DNA of 64,000 nt from the NCBI GenBank assembly GCA_963772335.1, contig CAVYXF010000003.1, positions 62,001 to 126,000 on the forward strand, read 5' to 3'. Made by a program: the position numbers and the translations under genes. Positions 25,869 to 34,089 of the stretch are shown piece after piece. This DNA is from CAVYXF01 sp963772335. GTDB taxonomy: Bacteria > Pseudomonadota > Alphaproteobacteria > Rhizobiales > Rhodomicrobiaceae. Below the pieces are notes generated by a model, which worked only from the letters and a program-made list of their open reading frames with translations, ran no database searches and was not told where the DNA came from. Each line of letters begins with the position of its first letter. The stretch's first letter is position 1.

Positions 25869-28778
25869 TCAAACTCCGTGGGGCTCAAGGATGGTACGAT
25901 AGCGCCGCTCGGCTGACCGCCGCGCGAGGCGGCGGAACAGATAAATCGCGGCAAGGCCGATCAGCGCAAGCGCATAATTGGCATATTCCCATGTGAGCTG
26001 GCTGGCCTCGCTCATCGGCGGCAGCGTGCGCGAGAACTGCCCGCCGCGGCCGCGTAGCGCCAATAGACGCCGGTCTTCGAGCGACCAGTCGATCAGGTTC
26101 TCGGCAAAGCGCATCGGCGTCACATATTGGGTGCGGTCGACACTGGAGAGCACATCGAGCAGCTCGTCAGACAGGAAGCTGCCGGAGCCGACCAGAATGA
26201 CGCGTGCGCTATCGGGCGAGCGCTCAATGACGCTGGTGATGCTCGGCTTCAACTCCGTCTTCGGCTTGCTGGGATCATTTGCCTCCGCATCAGGCTTGTT
26301 CTCGGCGGAGACATCCTTGGCGAGCGGCGACGGCTTGCCGGCAAAGAAGGAGCTGAACTGGCCCTCCATCGCCACGCCGAGCAGATGGCGCCCCGTGTCC
26401 TTGCCGGGTGCAAAGCCGAGATCGCGATAGGTCTTGAAGTCCGGCAGCACGTCGGTCGAAGGCGACGTCCACGAGTTCCGCGAGCTCTCCAGCATGCGGA
26501 TCACATGGCGGCCTTTGGCCTTGGCCTCGTCCACCTGGATCGGCGATGCCCAGGCGAGCGTCAGCTGGTTGAGACCGACGGTCGGTAAATCCTTGTTGGA
26601 CATGCCATCGTCGCGAATGTCGATGAAATAGGGGTAGTCGATCATTTGGATCTGGCGGAGTGGGATGCCGCCAACATTACGCTCGATCGGCACCGGAAAA
26701 GGCGAATTCTGCGGGTCGAGCACCATCGCCTCGTCCTGGCTCAGCCCGTTAAACGCCAGCCAGTCCTTCAGGCCGCTCGGCTGCGCCGCGACGCTGATAT
26801 TGCCGCGCAGGTTCGGCGCGAAAGGTGATGTGGCGAGCACCACTGTGCCGCCCTTCATCAAGAACTGATCGACGGCAAACAGCTGCGACTGGTCCAGCTT
26901 GTCGGGCGCGGCGACGAACAGAATATCCGCCTGCTCCGGCACATGGCCGTCCTTCAGATCGGCCGACACCACCGTCGCATTCTCCTGCAGCGAGCGCTGC
27001 AGCAGCTGGAAGTTCAACCCGCCCGAGCCAGGCATGCCAAGCTGCGGCATCGGCGGCGTCGAAGGCGGCGTGTAGAGCGCGATGGTGCGCAGCGCGCCGG
27101 GCGTGAAGCGTTTCAGCTCGGTCTCGATGTTGCGCTTCAGCCCGTCCTTGTCGAGCGTGTCGGGGAGCGGCACCTGCACCGCCTTGTCGCCGCTCCTGAG
27201 AATAAGGTGGAACCAGAACTGCTTCGGATTGAGCAGCCCGACCGCCAACGGCCGCAGGCCGTAAGTGTCCTGCAATTGCTGGGCGAGCTTGCCGCCGGCC
27301 TCATCTGGATTGCGGATCTCGCCCTCGAACTTGCCGGGCGCCTGCCCCTTGTAGTCATTGATTAGGCTGGTGAGGTCGTCGCGCAGCTTGGGCAGACCTT
27401 CGGGAAGCTGCTCCTTCGGCGAAACATAAGCCTCAAGCGTAATCTTCTGCGGGATCAAGGCGAAGACGTCACTGCCACCGCGATAGGACGACATCACCTT
27501 CTTGAGCGCGCGGGTAATCTCGTATTCGGGGTTGAGCAGATCGACATTGAGCTCCGATTCCCCCTGCTGCTTGATCTCGATGAGGTCCTGATAGCCGAGC
27601 GTCTCGAACTCATCGCCATATTTGATTAGCAGGTTGAAATAAGAATTGGTGACCGCCGCCTGATACTTGCTGGTGGTCTGGAACGGCACCGGCTTGATGT
27701 TGTAACGGCTGTTCGCTTCGGCCTCGAGCTGCGGCTCCTTGGCCGGATCGATGATCTCGACGCGCACCTTGCCGTCGCCCGCCACCTCATATTCGGTGAG
27801 CAGGTCGCGCAGGCGCGGCACCAGTGGTGCCAGCAGCGGATGGGTCTGTGCACTGAAATAACCGCGGATGAGCAGCGGCTCCTGAAGCTGGTGCAGGTAG
27901 GAGCGGCTCGCATCCGACAGCGAATAGATGTTGCCTTGCGTCAAGTCCGCGCGTGCCCAGGCGAGCTGGCCGAGCCAGAGATTGCCGGCAATCAGGTTGA
28001 GGATGAAAAGTGCCGCGATTGAGCGCCAGTGCCAATGCCGGGTCTCACGGCCTTCCGCCGACCAGCGCAGGCTTTCGAGCGCATAGAGGTTCAGGACCAG
28101 GAACACGCCGACAATCGAGCCATAATAATAGAGGTCGCGCAAGTCGATGACGCCGCGCTCGATCGAGGCAAAGCGCGAGCCCGTGCCGAGGAGGCGCAGC
28201 GTCTCCGAGCCGGAATTCCCGAACAGCGAGGTGAGGCCGTCGGAGCCCAGCACATAGAAGAAGCCGCAGATCAGCGCGGTGACGATCAGGCTGACGATCT
28301 GGTTGTCGGTGCGGGCGGAAACGAACAGGCCGATGGCGATATAGGCGGCGGCAAGGCAGAGCGTTGCGACATAGCCGCCGATCACCGGGCCCCAGTCCAG
28401 CGGACCGATGGCCGCGACCAGGATCGGCAGCGGCAGCGTCAAGGCCAGGGCAATAGCGACGAGGCCGAGGCAGGCGAGGAACTTGCCGAGCACCAGATGG
28501 ATGGGCCTCGCCGGCGAGGTCATCAGGAATTCCAGCGTCCCGGCGCGGCGCTCCTCGCTCCACATCCGCATGGTGAGGCCGGAGACGAGGAAAATCAGAA
28601 GCACCGGCATCCATTCGAACAGCGGGCGGATGTCGGCGATATTGCGGGCAAAGAACCGGGAAACCCAGAAGAAGGTAAACAGACAAACGGCGAGAAACAC
28701 GCCAATGAAGATGAAGGCCGCAAGGGAGGAGAAGAATGAGGCCAGCTCCTTGCGGGCGACACGCAGGACATTATGCAT
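25869..28778 (-). CDS. fused ABC transporter permease and GldG-type protein
   Basis: About 969 residues in two parts. Residues 1-240 are an ABC-2 permease like GldF (RVARKELASFFSSLAAFIFI, WSEERRAGTLEFLMTSPARP, six helices). Residues from about 270 are a GldG-like periplasmic part (ABC_transp_aux): DLTQGNIYSLSDASRSYL, VEIIDPAKEP, NPEYEITRALKKV and DILFVAAPDKLDQSQL. It ends with a last helix (YALALIGLAAIYLFRR). The start chosen is ATG 28778, with GGAG seven bases upstream; it overlaps the gldA stop by 8 bases. The fusion replaces two separate genes known from Bacteroidetes gliding systems. What it moves or remodels in alphaproteobacteria is unknown. Confidence 0.88.
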   Translation of the reverse strand: MHNVLRVARKELASFFSSLAAFIFIGVFLAVCLFTFFWVSRFFARNIADIRPLFEWMPVLLIFLVSGLTMRMWSEERRAGTLEFLMTSPARPIHLVLGKFLACLGLVAIALALTLPLPILVAAIGPLDWGPVIGGYVATLCLAAAYIAIGLFVSARTDNQIVSLIVTALICGFFYVLGSDGLTSLFGNSGSETLRLLGTGSRFASIERGVIDLRDLYYYGSIVGVFLVLNLYALESLRWSAEGRETRHWHWRSIAALFILNLIAGNLWLGQLAWARADLTQGNIYSLSDASRSYLHQLQEPLLIRGYFSAQTHPLLAPLVPRLRDLLTEYEVAGDGKVRVEIIDPAKEPQLEAEANSRYNIKPVPFQTTSKYQAAVTNSYFNLLIKYGDEFETLGYQDLIEIKQQGESELNVDLLNPEYEITRALKKVMSSYRGGSDVFALIPQKITLEAYVSPKEQLPEGLPKLRDDLTSLINDYKGQAPGKFEGEIRNPDEAGGKLAQQLQDTYGLRPLAVGLLNPKQFWFHLILRSGDKAVQVPLPDTLDKDGLKRNIETELKRFTPGALRTIALYTPPSTPPMPQLGMPGSGGLNFQLLQRSLQENATVVSADLKDGHVPEQADILFVAAPDKLDQSQLFAVDQFLMKGGTVVLATSPFAPNLRGNISVAAQPSGLKDWLAFNGLSQDEAMVLDPQNSPFPVPIERNVGGIPLRQIQMIDYPYFIDIRDDGMSNKDLPTVGLNQLTLAWASPIQVDEAKAKGRHVIRMLESSRNSWTSPSTDVLPDFKTYRDLGFAPGKDTGRHLLGVAMEGQFSSFFAGKPSPLAKDVSAENKPDAEANDPSKPKTELKPSITSVIERSPDSARVILVGSGSFLSDELLDVLSSVDRTQYVTPMRFAENLIDWSLEDRRLLALRGRGGQFSRTLPPMSEASQLTWEYANYALALIGLAAIYLFRRLARRSAERRYRTILEPHGV

Positions 28779-29724
28779 TGGCCGCTCCATGATGCTCGTG
28801 ATCGGCTGCGGTGATTTCCGCAAAGACGGTTTCGAGGTCGCGCTGCTCGGGCGCAAGCGTGTAGAGGTCGAGGCCCTGGCCCAGCACCGCTCTGGCAACA
28901 CCCGGCGCCACGGCCTCCGGCGCATGGCCGTTCAGCTTGATACCATAGGCATGGCCCTGGCTGGGGCTGGCCAGGCGCTCGAAGCCGGTGATGGTATCCA
29001 GCGCGGTGAGCAGCGGCTCGACCACATCGGGCGCGCCATTCGTGACCAGGCGCAATCGGCCACCCTTTCGCAGGTCGGCAAGCGCAGAGTCGAGGGCGAG
29101 CTTCCCCCGGTGAATGACGATTACCCGGTCTGCGATCGCCTGCACTTCCTGAAGGATGTGGGTGGAGATCATCACCGTCGCATTCTCGGCGAGGCGTTTG
29201 ATCAGCGTGCGCATATGTCCGATCTGGGTCGGGTCGAGGCCGTTGGTCGGCTCGTCGAGAATGATGATCTTCGGCCGGTGCAGGATGGCCTGGGCCACGC
29301 CGACGCGTTGGCGGTAGCCCCGCGAGAGACTGGAAATCGGGTCGGTCGCCTTCTCGCCGAGCTCGGTCGCCGCGATCGCTTCGCGCAGCCGCGCCGGGCG
29401 CTCCTGATAAGGAACGCCGCGCAGCTCGGCGGCATAATCGAGAAAGTCGATGACGGTCATTTCCGGATAGAGCGGGCAGTTCTCCGGCAGGTAGCCGATC
29501 AAGCCCTGTGCCTCGGTGCGGTCGATCTCGACATCATGCCCGTCGATCACCACCGAGCCCGAGGTCGGCTCGAGGAAGCCGGTCAGCATCTTCATGATGG
29601 TGGTCTTACCGGCCCCGTTATGCCCGAGAAGGCCGACAATCTGGCCGGCTGGGATCTCGAAGCTCACATTCTCGACAGCGGTAAAATGACCGTATTTGCG
29701 CGTCAGGTCCTTGGCAAAAATCAT
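28771..29724 (-). CDS. ABC transporter ATP-binding protein, GldA type
   Basis: A 317-residue ATPase with Walker A (GHNGAGKTT), signature (SLSRGYRQRVGVAQAIL, a SRGYRQR variant usual in GldA-like proteins), Walker B (IIILDEPTNGLD) and H-loop (ISTHILQE). The ATG at 29724 has GGAG with spacing 6; a TTG at 29736 is less likely. It is the first gene of a three-gene unit with the fused permease/GldG and the DUF4340 protein, and it would supply energy to that permease. The same trio pattern is found in many alphaproteobacteria and has no settled function. A conserved promoter-like element lies about 200 bases upstream (29919-29996). Confidence 0.88.
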   Translation of the reverse strand: MIFAKDLTRKYGHFTAVENVSFEIPAGQIVGLLGHNGAGKTTIMKMLTGFLEPTSGSVVIDGHDVEIDRTEAQGLIGYLPENCPLYPEMTVIDFLDYAAELRGVPYQERPARLREAIAATELGEKATDPISSLSRGYRQRVGVAQAILHRPKIIILDEPTNGLDPTQIGHMRTLIKRLAENATVMISTHILQEVQAIADRVIVIHRGKLALDSALADLRKGGRLRLVTNGAPDVVEPLLTALDTITGFERLASPSQGHAYGIKLNGHAPEAVAPGVARAVLGQGLDLYTLAPEQRDLETVFAEITAADHEHHGAANA

Positions 29725-29918
29725 CGACTGCTCCAACCCTCATGCAATCGCTCCGGCAAGCCCGGTATGGACGAGCGGAGTACTCCGGCCCGGCTGAATA
29801 AGCGGAACAATGCGGCAAGTCTGCGAAGGGTGAGCTCAATTCGGCGCAACTTTCAAAAGCTCGCCTTGAGAAAAAACACCCGGACTTCGCCGCATCGCGC
29901 CTGATACCGCGTTATCGC

Positions 29919-29996
29919 CGTTCCGAACAAGTCTAGAAGTGGCCTAGCTATTCGGCTCGCACGCCCCCCGTCAAGTTACGAGAATGTAAGAGTTGC
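29919..29996 (-). repeat. intergenic repeat, copy A, with promoter-like elements
   Basis: This 78-base stretch is closely similar to 31202-31276 (copy B). Shared blocks are ACAAGTCTAGA, CCTAGC-ATTCG, CCCGTCAAG and GAATGTA-GAGTTGC. On the minus strand both contain TTGACG (here 29974-29969). Here it is followed after 18 bases by TAGCTA, which resembles a housekeeping promoter facing gldA. It lies about 195 bases upstream of the gldA start. The remaining bases between 29737 and 30177 hold no gene. Confidence 0.65.
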
Positions 29997-30069
29997 AAGA
30001 ACTCGGGCGGGTGATCCCTCGCACCGCGGACATGCACGCGGGTCATCTGCCGCGAACGGGCCGTTGAAG

Positions 30070-30096
30070 GGGGACGGCACCGGAAGTGCAGTCCCC
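30070..30096. terminator. strong hairpin downstream of the DUF937 gene
   Basis: GGGGAC-g-GCAC, a 5-base loop, then GTGC-a-GTCCCC form a stem of ten pairs with one mismatch. It lies about 80 bases after the stop of the DUF937 gene (minus strand). No run of T follows on either strand, so intrinsic termination is doubtful; it may instead stabilise an mRNA end. Confidence 0.4.
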
Positions 30097-30177
30097 TGTC
30101 TGATGGTTCACGGCAACAGCCAGCTTGGAACCGCTGCGCTCGTGCTTGCTTCGCTCCGGACCGGCTCCTGCTGAATG

Positions 30178-30546
30178 TCAGGTGGCGGCTGGAGGCGTGG
30201 TGGGTGGGGTGGCTGTGGTCGCCGGGATGTTTCCGTCCGGCGTCGCCTGATCGACAGCCTTTGGCAGGAACTCCGACAGCTTTGCGGCCAGGTCGTCGGA
30301 CGAGATCCCAATTTTGGCCGCGAGATCGCGCACGGTCTGTGATCCCAGCGCCTGTTTGATCTGCTCAGAGGAGATGGGCTGGTTTTCACCGGTCCCGATC
30401 CAGGACCGGATTTTGTCGCCATAGCCCTGATCCTCGAACTGCTTCACGAGGCCGCTCCAGCCTCCGTGTTTTTCCAGCGCGCCATTGAGGAGAAGGGCGC
30501 CTTCGGCGCCGAGAGCGCCCCCGACCAAACCGCTGAGAAAGCTCAT
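30178..30546 (-). CDS. YidB family (DUF937) protein
   Basis: A 122-residue soluble protein of the YidB/DUF937 family. The N-terminus is glycine-rich (FLSGLVGGALGAEGALLLNG). The core has LVKQFEDQGYGDKIRSWIG, GENQPISSEQIKQALG and ISSDDLAAKLSEFLPKAVD, the usual three-block pattern. A Thr/Pro/Ala-rich tail follows. The ATG at 30546 has AAGGAGG four bases upstream, an excellent ribosome site. The family function is unknown. It shares direction with the DUF2853 gene, which ends 112 bases upstream, and may be cotranscribed with it. Confidence 0.88.
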   Translation of the reverse strand: MSFLSGLVGGALGAEGALLLNGALEKHGGWSGLVKQFEDQGYGDKIRSWIGTGENQPISSEQIKQALGSQTVRDLAAKIGISSDDLAAKLSEFLPKAVDQATPDGNIPATTATPPTTPPAAT

Positions 30547-30658
30547 GGTGACCTCCTTGATCTCATCGAGGCCCGCATCGCTCTAACACCGGTCGTGCTC
30601 GCGCGCGATCAGCCCCGAGAGCGTCTGCGGCCCCGATACCCATCTCACATAATGACTG

Positions 30659-31036
30659 TCAGGCCGACTTGGTCGCGTTGGGGGCAGCCTTTTTCGCGGC
30701 AGGCTTGGGCTGGGCAAGCATGTCGAGCTTGCCGAAGTGCTCGGCGATCAGATAGCAGAAGGTGACGCGGTCTTTAGCGCGATCGGCCTTCATTTTCTCC
30801 GCAACCGTCTGCAGCGCCTTATCGAGCTCCTCCTCGGTGCCGGTGAGGGCAAGCTTCTTCTTCATCCAGCCTTCGCGCATCCGCTTCATCTCGCTTGGAT
30901 CGCTAGTCGAAACCAGTGAGGAGTCCCGGCTCTGCAGCGCAATGCCGAGATGCCTGACAATCGCAGCGACAGCCGCCTCGTTCGGATTGGGCGCGTATTT
31001 TTTCACATTTGCCATATAGGTCGCCAAATCTGCCAT
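30659..31036 (-). CDS. DUF2853 family protein
   Basis: A 125-residue soluble protein. It matches the DUF2853 pattern: VKKYAPNPNEAAVAAIVRHLGIAL, SRDSSLVSTSDPSEMKRMRE, KKKLALTGTEEELDKAL and DRVTFCYLIAEHFGKL. The end is Lys/Ala-rich (PKPAAKKAAPNATKSA). The ATG at 31036 gives the normal start (ADLATYMANVKK); a frame extension of 11 residues is ignored. Structures of the family show a helical fold, but its role is not known. A promoter-like repeat copy B lies about 165 bases upstream on the same strand. Confidence 0.85.
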   Translation of the reverse strand: MADLATYMANVKKYAPNPNEAAVAAIVRHLGIALQSRDSSLVSTSDPSEMKRMREGWMKKKLALTGTEEELDKALQTVAEKMKADRAKDRVTFCYLIAEHFGKLDMLAQPKPAAKKAAPNATKSA

Positions 31037-31201
31037 AATGCGTCTCCTGATCTCCGGGGGCTTTTGCAAAATGTGCCCCTTACGGACGTGACACTATGGG
31101 GAGATTGGCGTTTGCACAACTGAATCGGTTGTCACATCGCTGCCTGCCACCTGAGATTTGGCTCGGGTCCCATCGCGTTGTGCCGACTAGTGCGTGACCG
31201 C

Positions 31202-31276
31202 CGTTTCCAAACAAGTCTAGATGTCCCCTAGCCATTCGTCTCCCGCACCCCGTCAAGCTGCGCGAATGTAGAGTTG
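31202..31276 (-). repeat. intergenic repeat, copy B, with promoter-like elements
   Basis: Second copy of the element at 29919-29996. On the minus strand TTGACG (31256-31251) is followed after 17 bases by GGCTAG, facing the DUF2853 gene. On the plus strand it precedes the DUF3237 gene by 75 bases. The rest of 31037-31350 shows no gene. The two copies differ at scattered positions and by small indels, so the duplication is not recent. Confidence 0.65.
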
Positions 31277-31350
31277 CCCCGGCTATGCAACTGCCGCCAG
31301 GCTGCAGGTGTTCTCGCTATTGTCAGCAAATATTTCTGGAGCGATTGCGG

Positions 31351-31809
31351 ATGTTGAAACTTGAGCCGGAAATGACTTACCGCGTGAAAACGACAAATCC
31401 GCTTGAGACCACCTATGGCTCGCCGCTGACACCGACGCAGTATTGGCAGGTGAGCGAGGCGAGCCTTTCAGGCCCACGCATCGAGGCAAAGCTCGCTGCA
31501 ACGGGATGCGATTGGATGCGGGTGTGCGAGGATGGCTTCTGGCGGCCAGACGTGCGCGCGCAGTTTCTGACCAATGATGGCGCAGTGATCTTCATGCACT
31601 ACACCGGCCTCGTGCAGCAGACCGATCGCTTCAAGCGCGCCGCGCAAGCCGATCAGCCGACCAACTGGGCAGACCAGTATATGCGCCTCTCCATTCGCTT
31701 TGACACAGGCGCTGACAACTATCGCTGGTTGAACACCAGCCTGTTCGTGGCCGCTGGTCGGCTGCTCGGCACCGGCAGCATCGAATATGCGGTCTACCGA
31801 GTGACATAG
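31351..31809 (+). CDS. DUF3237 domain protein
   Basis: A 152-residue protein with a beta-barrel-like DUF3237 pattern: LEPEMTYRVKTT, YWQVSEASLSGPRIEAKLA, GCDWMRVCEDGFWRPDVRAQ, TNDGAVIFMHYTGL and a final RWLNTSLFVAAGRLLG. The ATG at 31351 was chosen because GGAG lies nine bases upstream and homologues start here; an in-frame ATG at 31285 adds 22 unlikely residues. There is no signal peptide. The function of the family is unknown. A weak hairpin (CCTCA/TGAGG, 31812-31828) follows the stop. Confidence 0.83.
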   Translation: MLKLEPEMTYRVKTTNPLETTYGSPLTPTQYWQVSEASLSGPRIEAKLAATGCDWMRVCEDGFWRPDVRAQFLTNDGAVIFMHYTGLVQQTDRFKRAAQADQPTNWADQYMRLSIRFDTGADNYRWLNTSLFVAAGRLLGTGSIEYAVYRVT

Positions 31810-32093
31810 ACCCTCACTTTGAATGAGGCAGAAGCGACATCAATTCCGGCATGGATTGCGGCGACGAGGATAGCGCGTGCCAGCATTAACCCCTCGCCAA
31901 AATGCGCTTGGCGTGAGAGACTTTCTGACAGCCGGCAACCGGGCCGTGAGCATTTGTGTTCAGCTCCGGCACTGAGAGCTTCCAATCCGCACATACCTCC
32001 CTGGAGCCGAGCAATTCGCTACTCAGCTGCGCCGGGGCTGGCACGTCGGATCATCCTCAACGTTAGAGCGTTTCAGCTACGACTGGAGAAATC

Positions 32094-32915
32094 ATGCGCA
32101 TTCGAGTGGGCTGCGAAATGAGCTTCGAGTTTCCTCAGCCAACGCCGTTGATCGCGACTCTGAACGTGCATTTCTCCCGTGTCTCGGACCTTGAGCGGCC
32201 GGATCATCTGACGACCTCTCCGTCGGTGCCCGTCGAGGGCTATCGCGACACTTTCGGCAATTGGTGCAACCGCCTCGTGGCACCCGCCGGTCGCTTTACG
32301 CTGGGGACGGACACGGTGGTTCGCGATACCGGCCTGCCTCCGGTCGCCAAGCTCGACGCGGTTCAGCACCAGGTCCAGCTCTTACCCGCGGAGACGATCC
32401 AATTTCTGCTCGGCAGCCGCTATTGCGAGACGGACCGGCTGTCCGACGAAGCCTGGCGTCTGTTCAAAGATACCCCGCTGGGATGGGCGCGGGTCCAAGC
32501 TATCTGCGATTTCGTTCACAATCACATTAGCTTTGGCTACCCCTACGCCAACGCGATGAGAACCGCCGCCGAGACTTATGCGGAGGGGCGCGGCGTATGC
32601 CGGGACTTCGCTCACCTGGCAGTCACATTCTGTCGCTGTCTCAATATTCCAGCGCGCTATTGCACGGGGTACGTGAGCGACATTGGGTTGCCGCCGCCCT
32701 ACGACCCGATGGATTTTGCCGCCTGGATGGAGGTCTATCTGGGAGGCGAATGGCATGCTTTCGATCCGCGCAATAATGCGCCGCGGGTTGGTCGCATTCT
32801 GATCGCATACGGCCGTGACGCGGCAGACGTTCCACTCACGCATATTTTCGGTCCAAACAAGCTTTCCGCGTTTCGTGTATGGACCGAGGAAGCGCCAGCC
32901 CAGACGTCGAGCTAA
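32094..32915 (+). CDS. transglutaminase-like family protein
   Basis: A 273-residue soluble protein with an N-terminal beta domain and a transglutaminase/protease-like core. The Cys is in EGRGVCRDFAHLAV, the His in GGEWHAFDPRNN and the Asp in that same block (FDPR), giving a complete Cys-His-Asp triad. ICDFVHNHISFGYPYA precedes the core as in bacterial homologues. ATG 32094 has GGAG with spacing 6. Whether it cuts or cross-links proteins is unknown. Upstream, 31810-32093 holds no gene. Confidence 0.88.
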   Translation: MRIRVGCEMSFEFPQPTPLIATLNVHFSRVSDLERPDHLTTSPSVPVEGYRDTFGNWCNRLVAPAGRFTLGTDTVVRDTGLPPVAKLDAVQHQVQLLPAETIQFLLGSRYCETDRLSDEAWRLFKDTPLGWARVQAICDFVHNHISFGYPYANAMRTAAETYAEGRGVCRDFAHLAVTFCRCLNIPARYCTGYVSDIGLPPPYDPMDFAAWMEVYLGGEWHAFDPRNNAPRVGRILIAYGRDAADVPLTHIFGPNKLSAFRVWTEEAPAQTSS

Positions 32916-33014
32916 AGCACCGATAGTGCTGACGCGTATCCGGCAGCCGCAATGCTGCTTTGCGCGTTTCTGAGCGATAAAGCCTTCGAGCGCTGACAGA
33001 CCGCGTCACCTTGC

Positions 33015-33941
33015 TTAGCTCCCTACCTCGTTCGGCAGCGTCACCCCTGCCGTCCTGGCATAGAAGCGGGCAACCGAAGCGTCATCGTCGCCGCCCATGC
33101 CGCTTGCCGACGTCATGGTGAAGAGCTGGAGGGCGGTTGCCGCCATCGGGACCGGGAAATTCGCGGCGCGCCCGATATCCATGACGATGCCAAGGTCCTT
33201 GGTGAAGATGTTGACGGCAGAGAGCGGCGTGTAGTCCCCATCCAGCACATGGGGAATGCGGTTCTCGAACATCCAGCTGTTCCCCGCCGCGCCTGTGATC
33301 ACCTTATACACCTCGCGCAGATCGAGCCCAAGTCTTCCAGCCAAGGTGATCGCCTCGCATGCCGCCGCGATATGCACGCCGGCCAGCAGCTGGTTCACCA
33401 TCTTGAAGGCAGCGGCGATGCCCGGCTCGCTGCCAAGCTCATGAACCGTCTGCGCCATTACTGAGAGGGCTGGGCGCGCCTTGGCATGGGCTTCTGCCAC
33501 GCCGGAAGTGAGGATGGTGAGCGCGCCCTCAGCCGCCCGCCTGGCCCCGCCGCTAATCGGCGCGTCGAGATAGAACCGGCCCGTCGCTTCGAGCCGCTTC
33601 GCCAGCGCGCGGGCCACGTCGGGCGCCATGGTTGCCGAGGAGACGAACACCGCTCCCTCCGGCATTGCCGACGCGCAACCCTTGTCGCCGAACAGGATCG
33701 CCTCGGTCTGGGCAGCATTGACCACCACGCTAACCACAACCTCGGCGCCTACCGCGGCATCGGCGGGAGATTGCGCGGCGCGGCCGCCCGCTGCCACGAG
33801 CCGCTCCAGGGCGGCCGGTGATACATCGAAGCCCACGACATCGAAGCCGCCCCGCAGCAGGGAGCCGGCCATGCCCATCCCCATTGCGCCAAGGCCGATC
33901 ACCGCCACCTTGCTGTTTCGATGATTTTGCTGCTCGGACAT
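33015..33941 (-). CDS. NAD(P)-dependent beta-hydroxyacid dehydrogenase (L-threonate dehydrogenase-like)
   Basis: A 308-residue cytosolic oxidoreductase of the 3-hydroxyisobutyrate dehydrogenase family. The Rossmann motif is KVAVIGLGAMGMGMA. The substrate block is FYLDAPISGGARRAAEGALTI, and the catalytic lysine is in AAAFKMVNQLLAG. The helical C-terminal half is normal. Sequence details (the VVVNAAQTEAILFG segment) resemble L-threonate dehydrogenase LtnD. No threonate kinase or aldolase gene is nearby, so the substrate is uncertain. The ATG at 33941 has GGGAGG with spacing 8; a longer open frame upstream is not real. Confidence 0.87.
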   Translation of the reverse strand: MSEQQNHRNSKVAVIGLGAMGMGMAGSLLRGGFDVVGFDVSPAALERLVAAGGRAAQSPADAAVGAEVVVSVVVNAAQTEAILFGDKGCASAMPEGAVFVSSATMAPDVARALAKRLEATGRFYLDAPISGGARRAAEGALTILTSGVAEAHAKARPALSVMAQTVHELGSEPGIAAAFKMVNQLLAGVHIAAACEAITLAGRLGLDLREVYKVITGAAGNSWMFENRIPHVLDGDYTPLSAVNIFTKDLGIVMDIGRAANFPVPMAATALQLFTMTSASGMGGDDDASVARFYARTAGVTLPNEVGS

Positions 33942-34089
33942 GCGGCTTCCTCCCAAATGTCTTCTTTTGACGTCGGGAGAATTATAGCCGATCGCTACGG
34001 CGTGACACCGTCTTCTAAGATTCGAGCGGACTGCCCAAACGCGCGCCCTTATCCGAGAGGCCGCAAGCGCCGTGCGAACCGCGCCGGTC

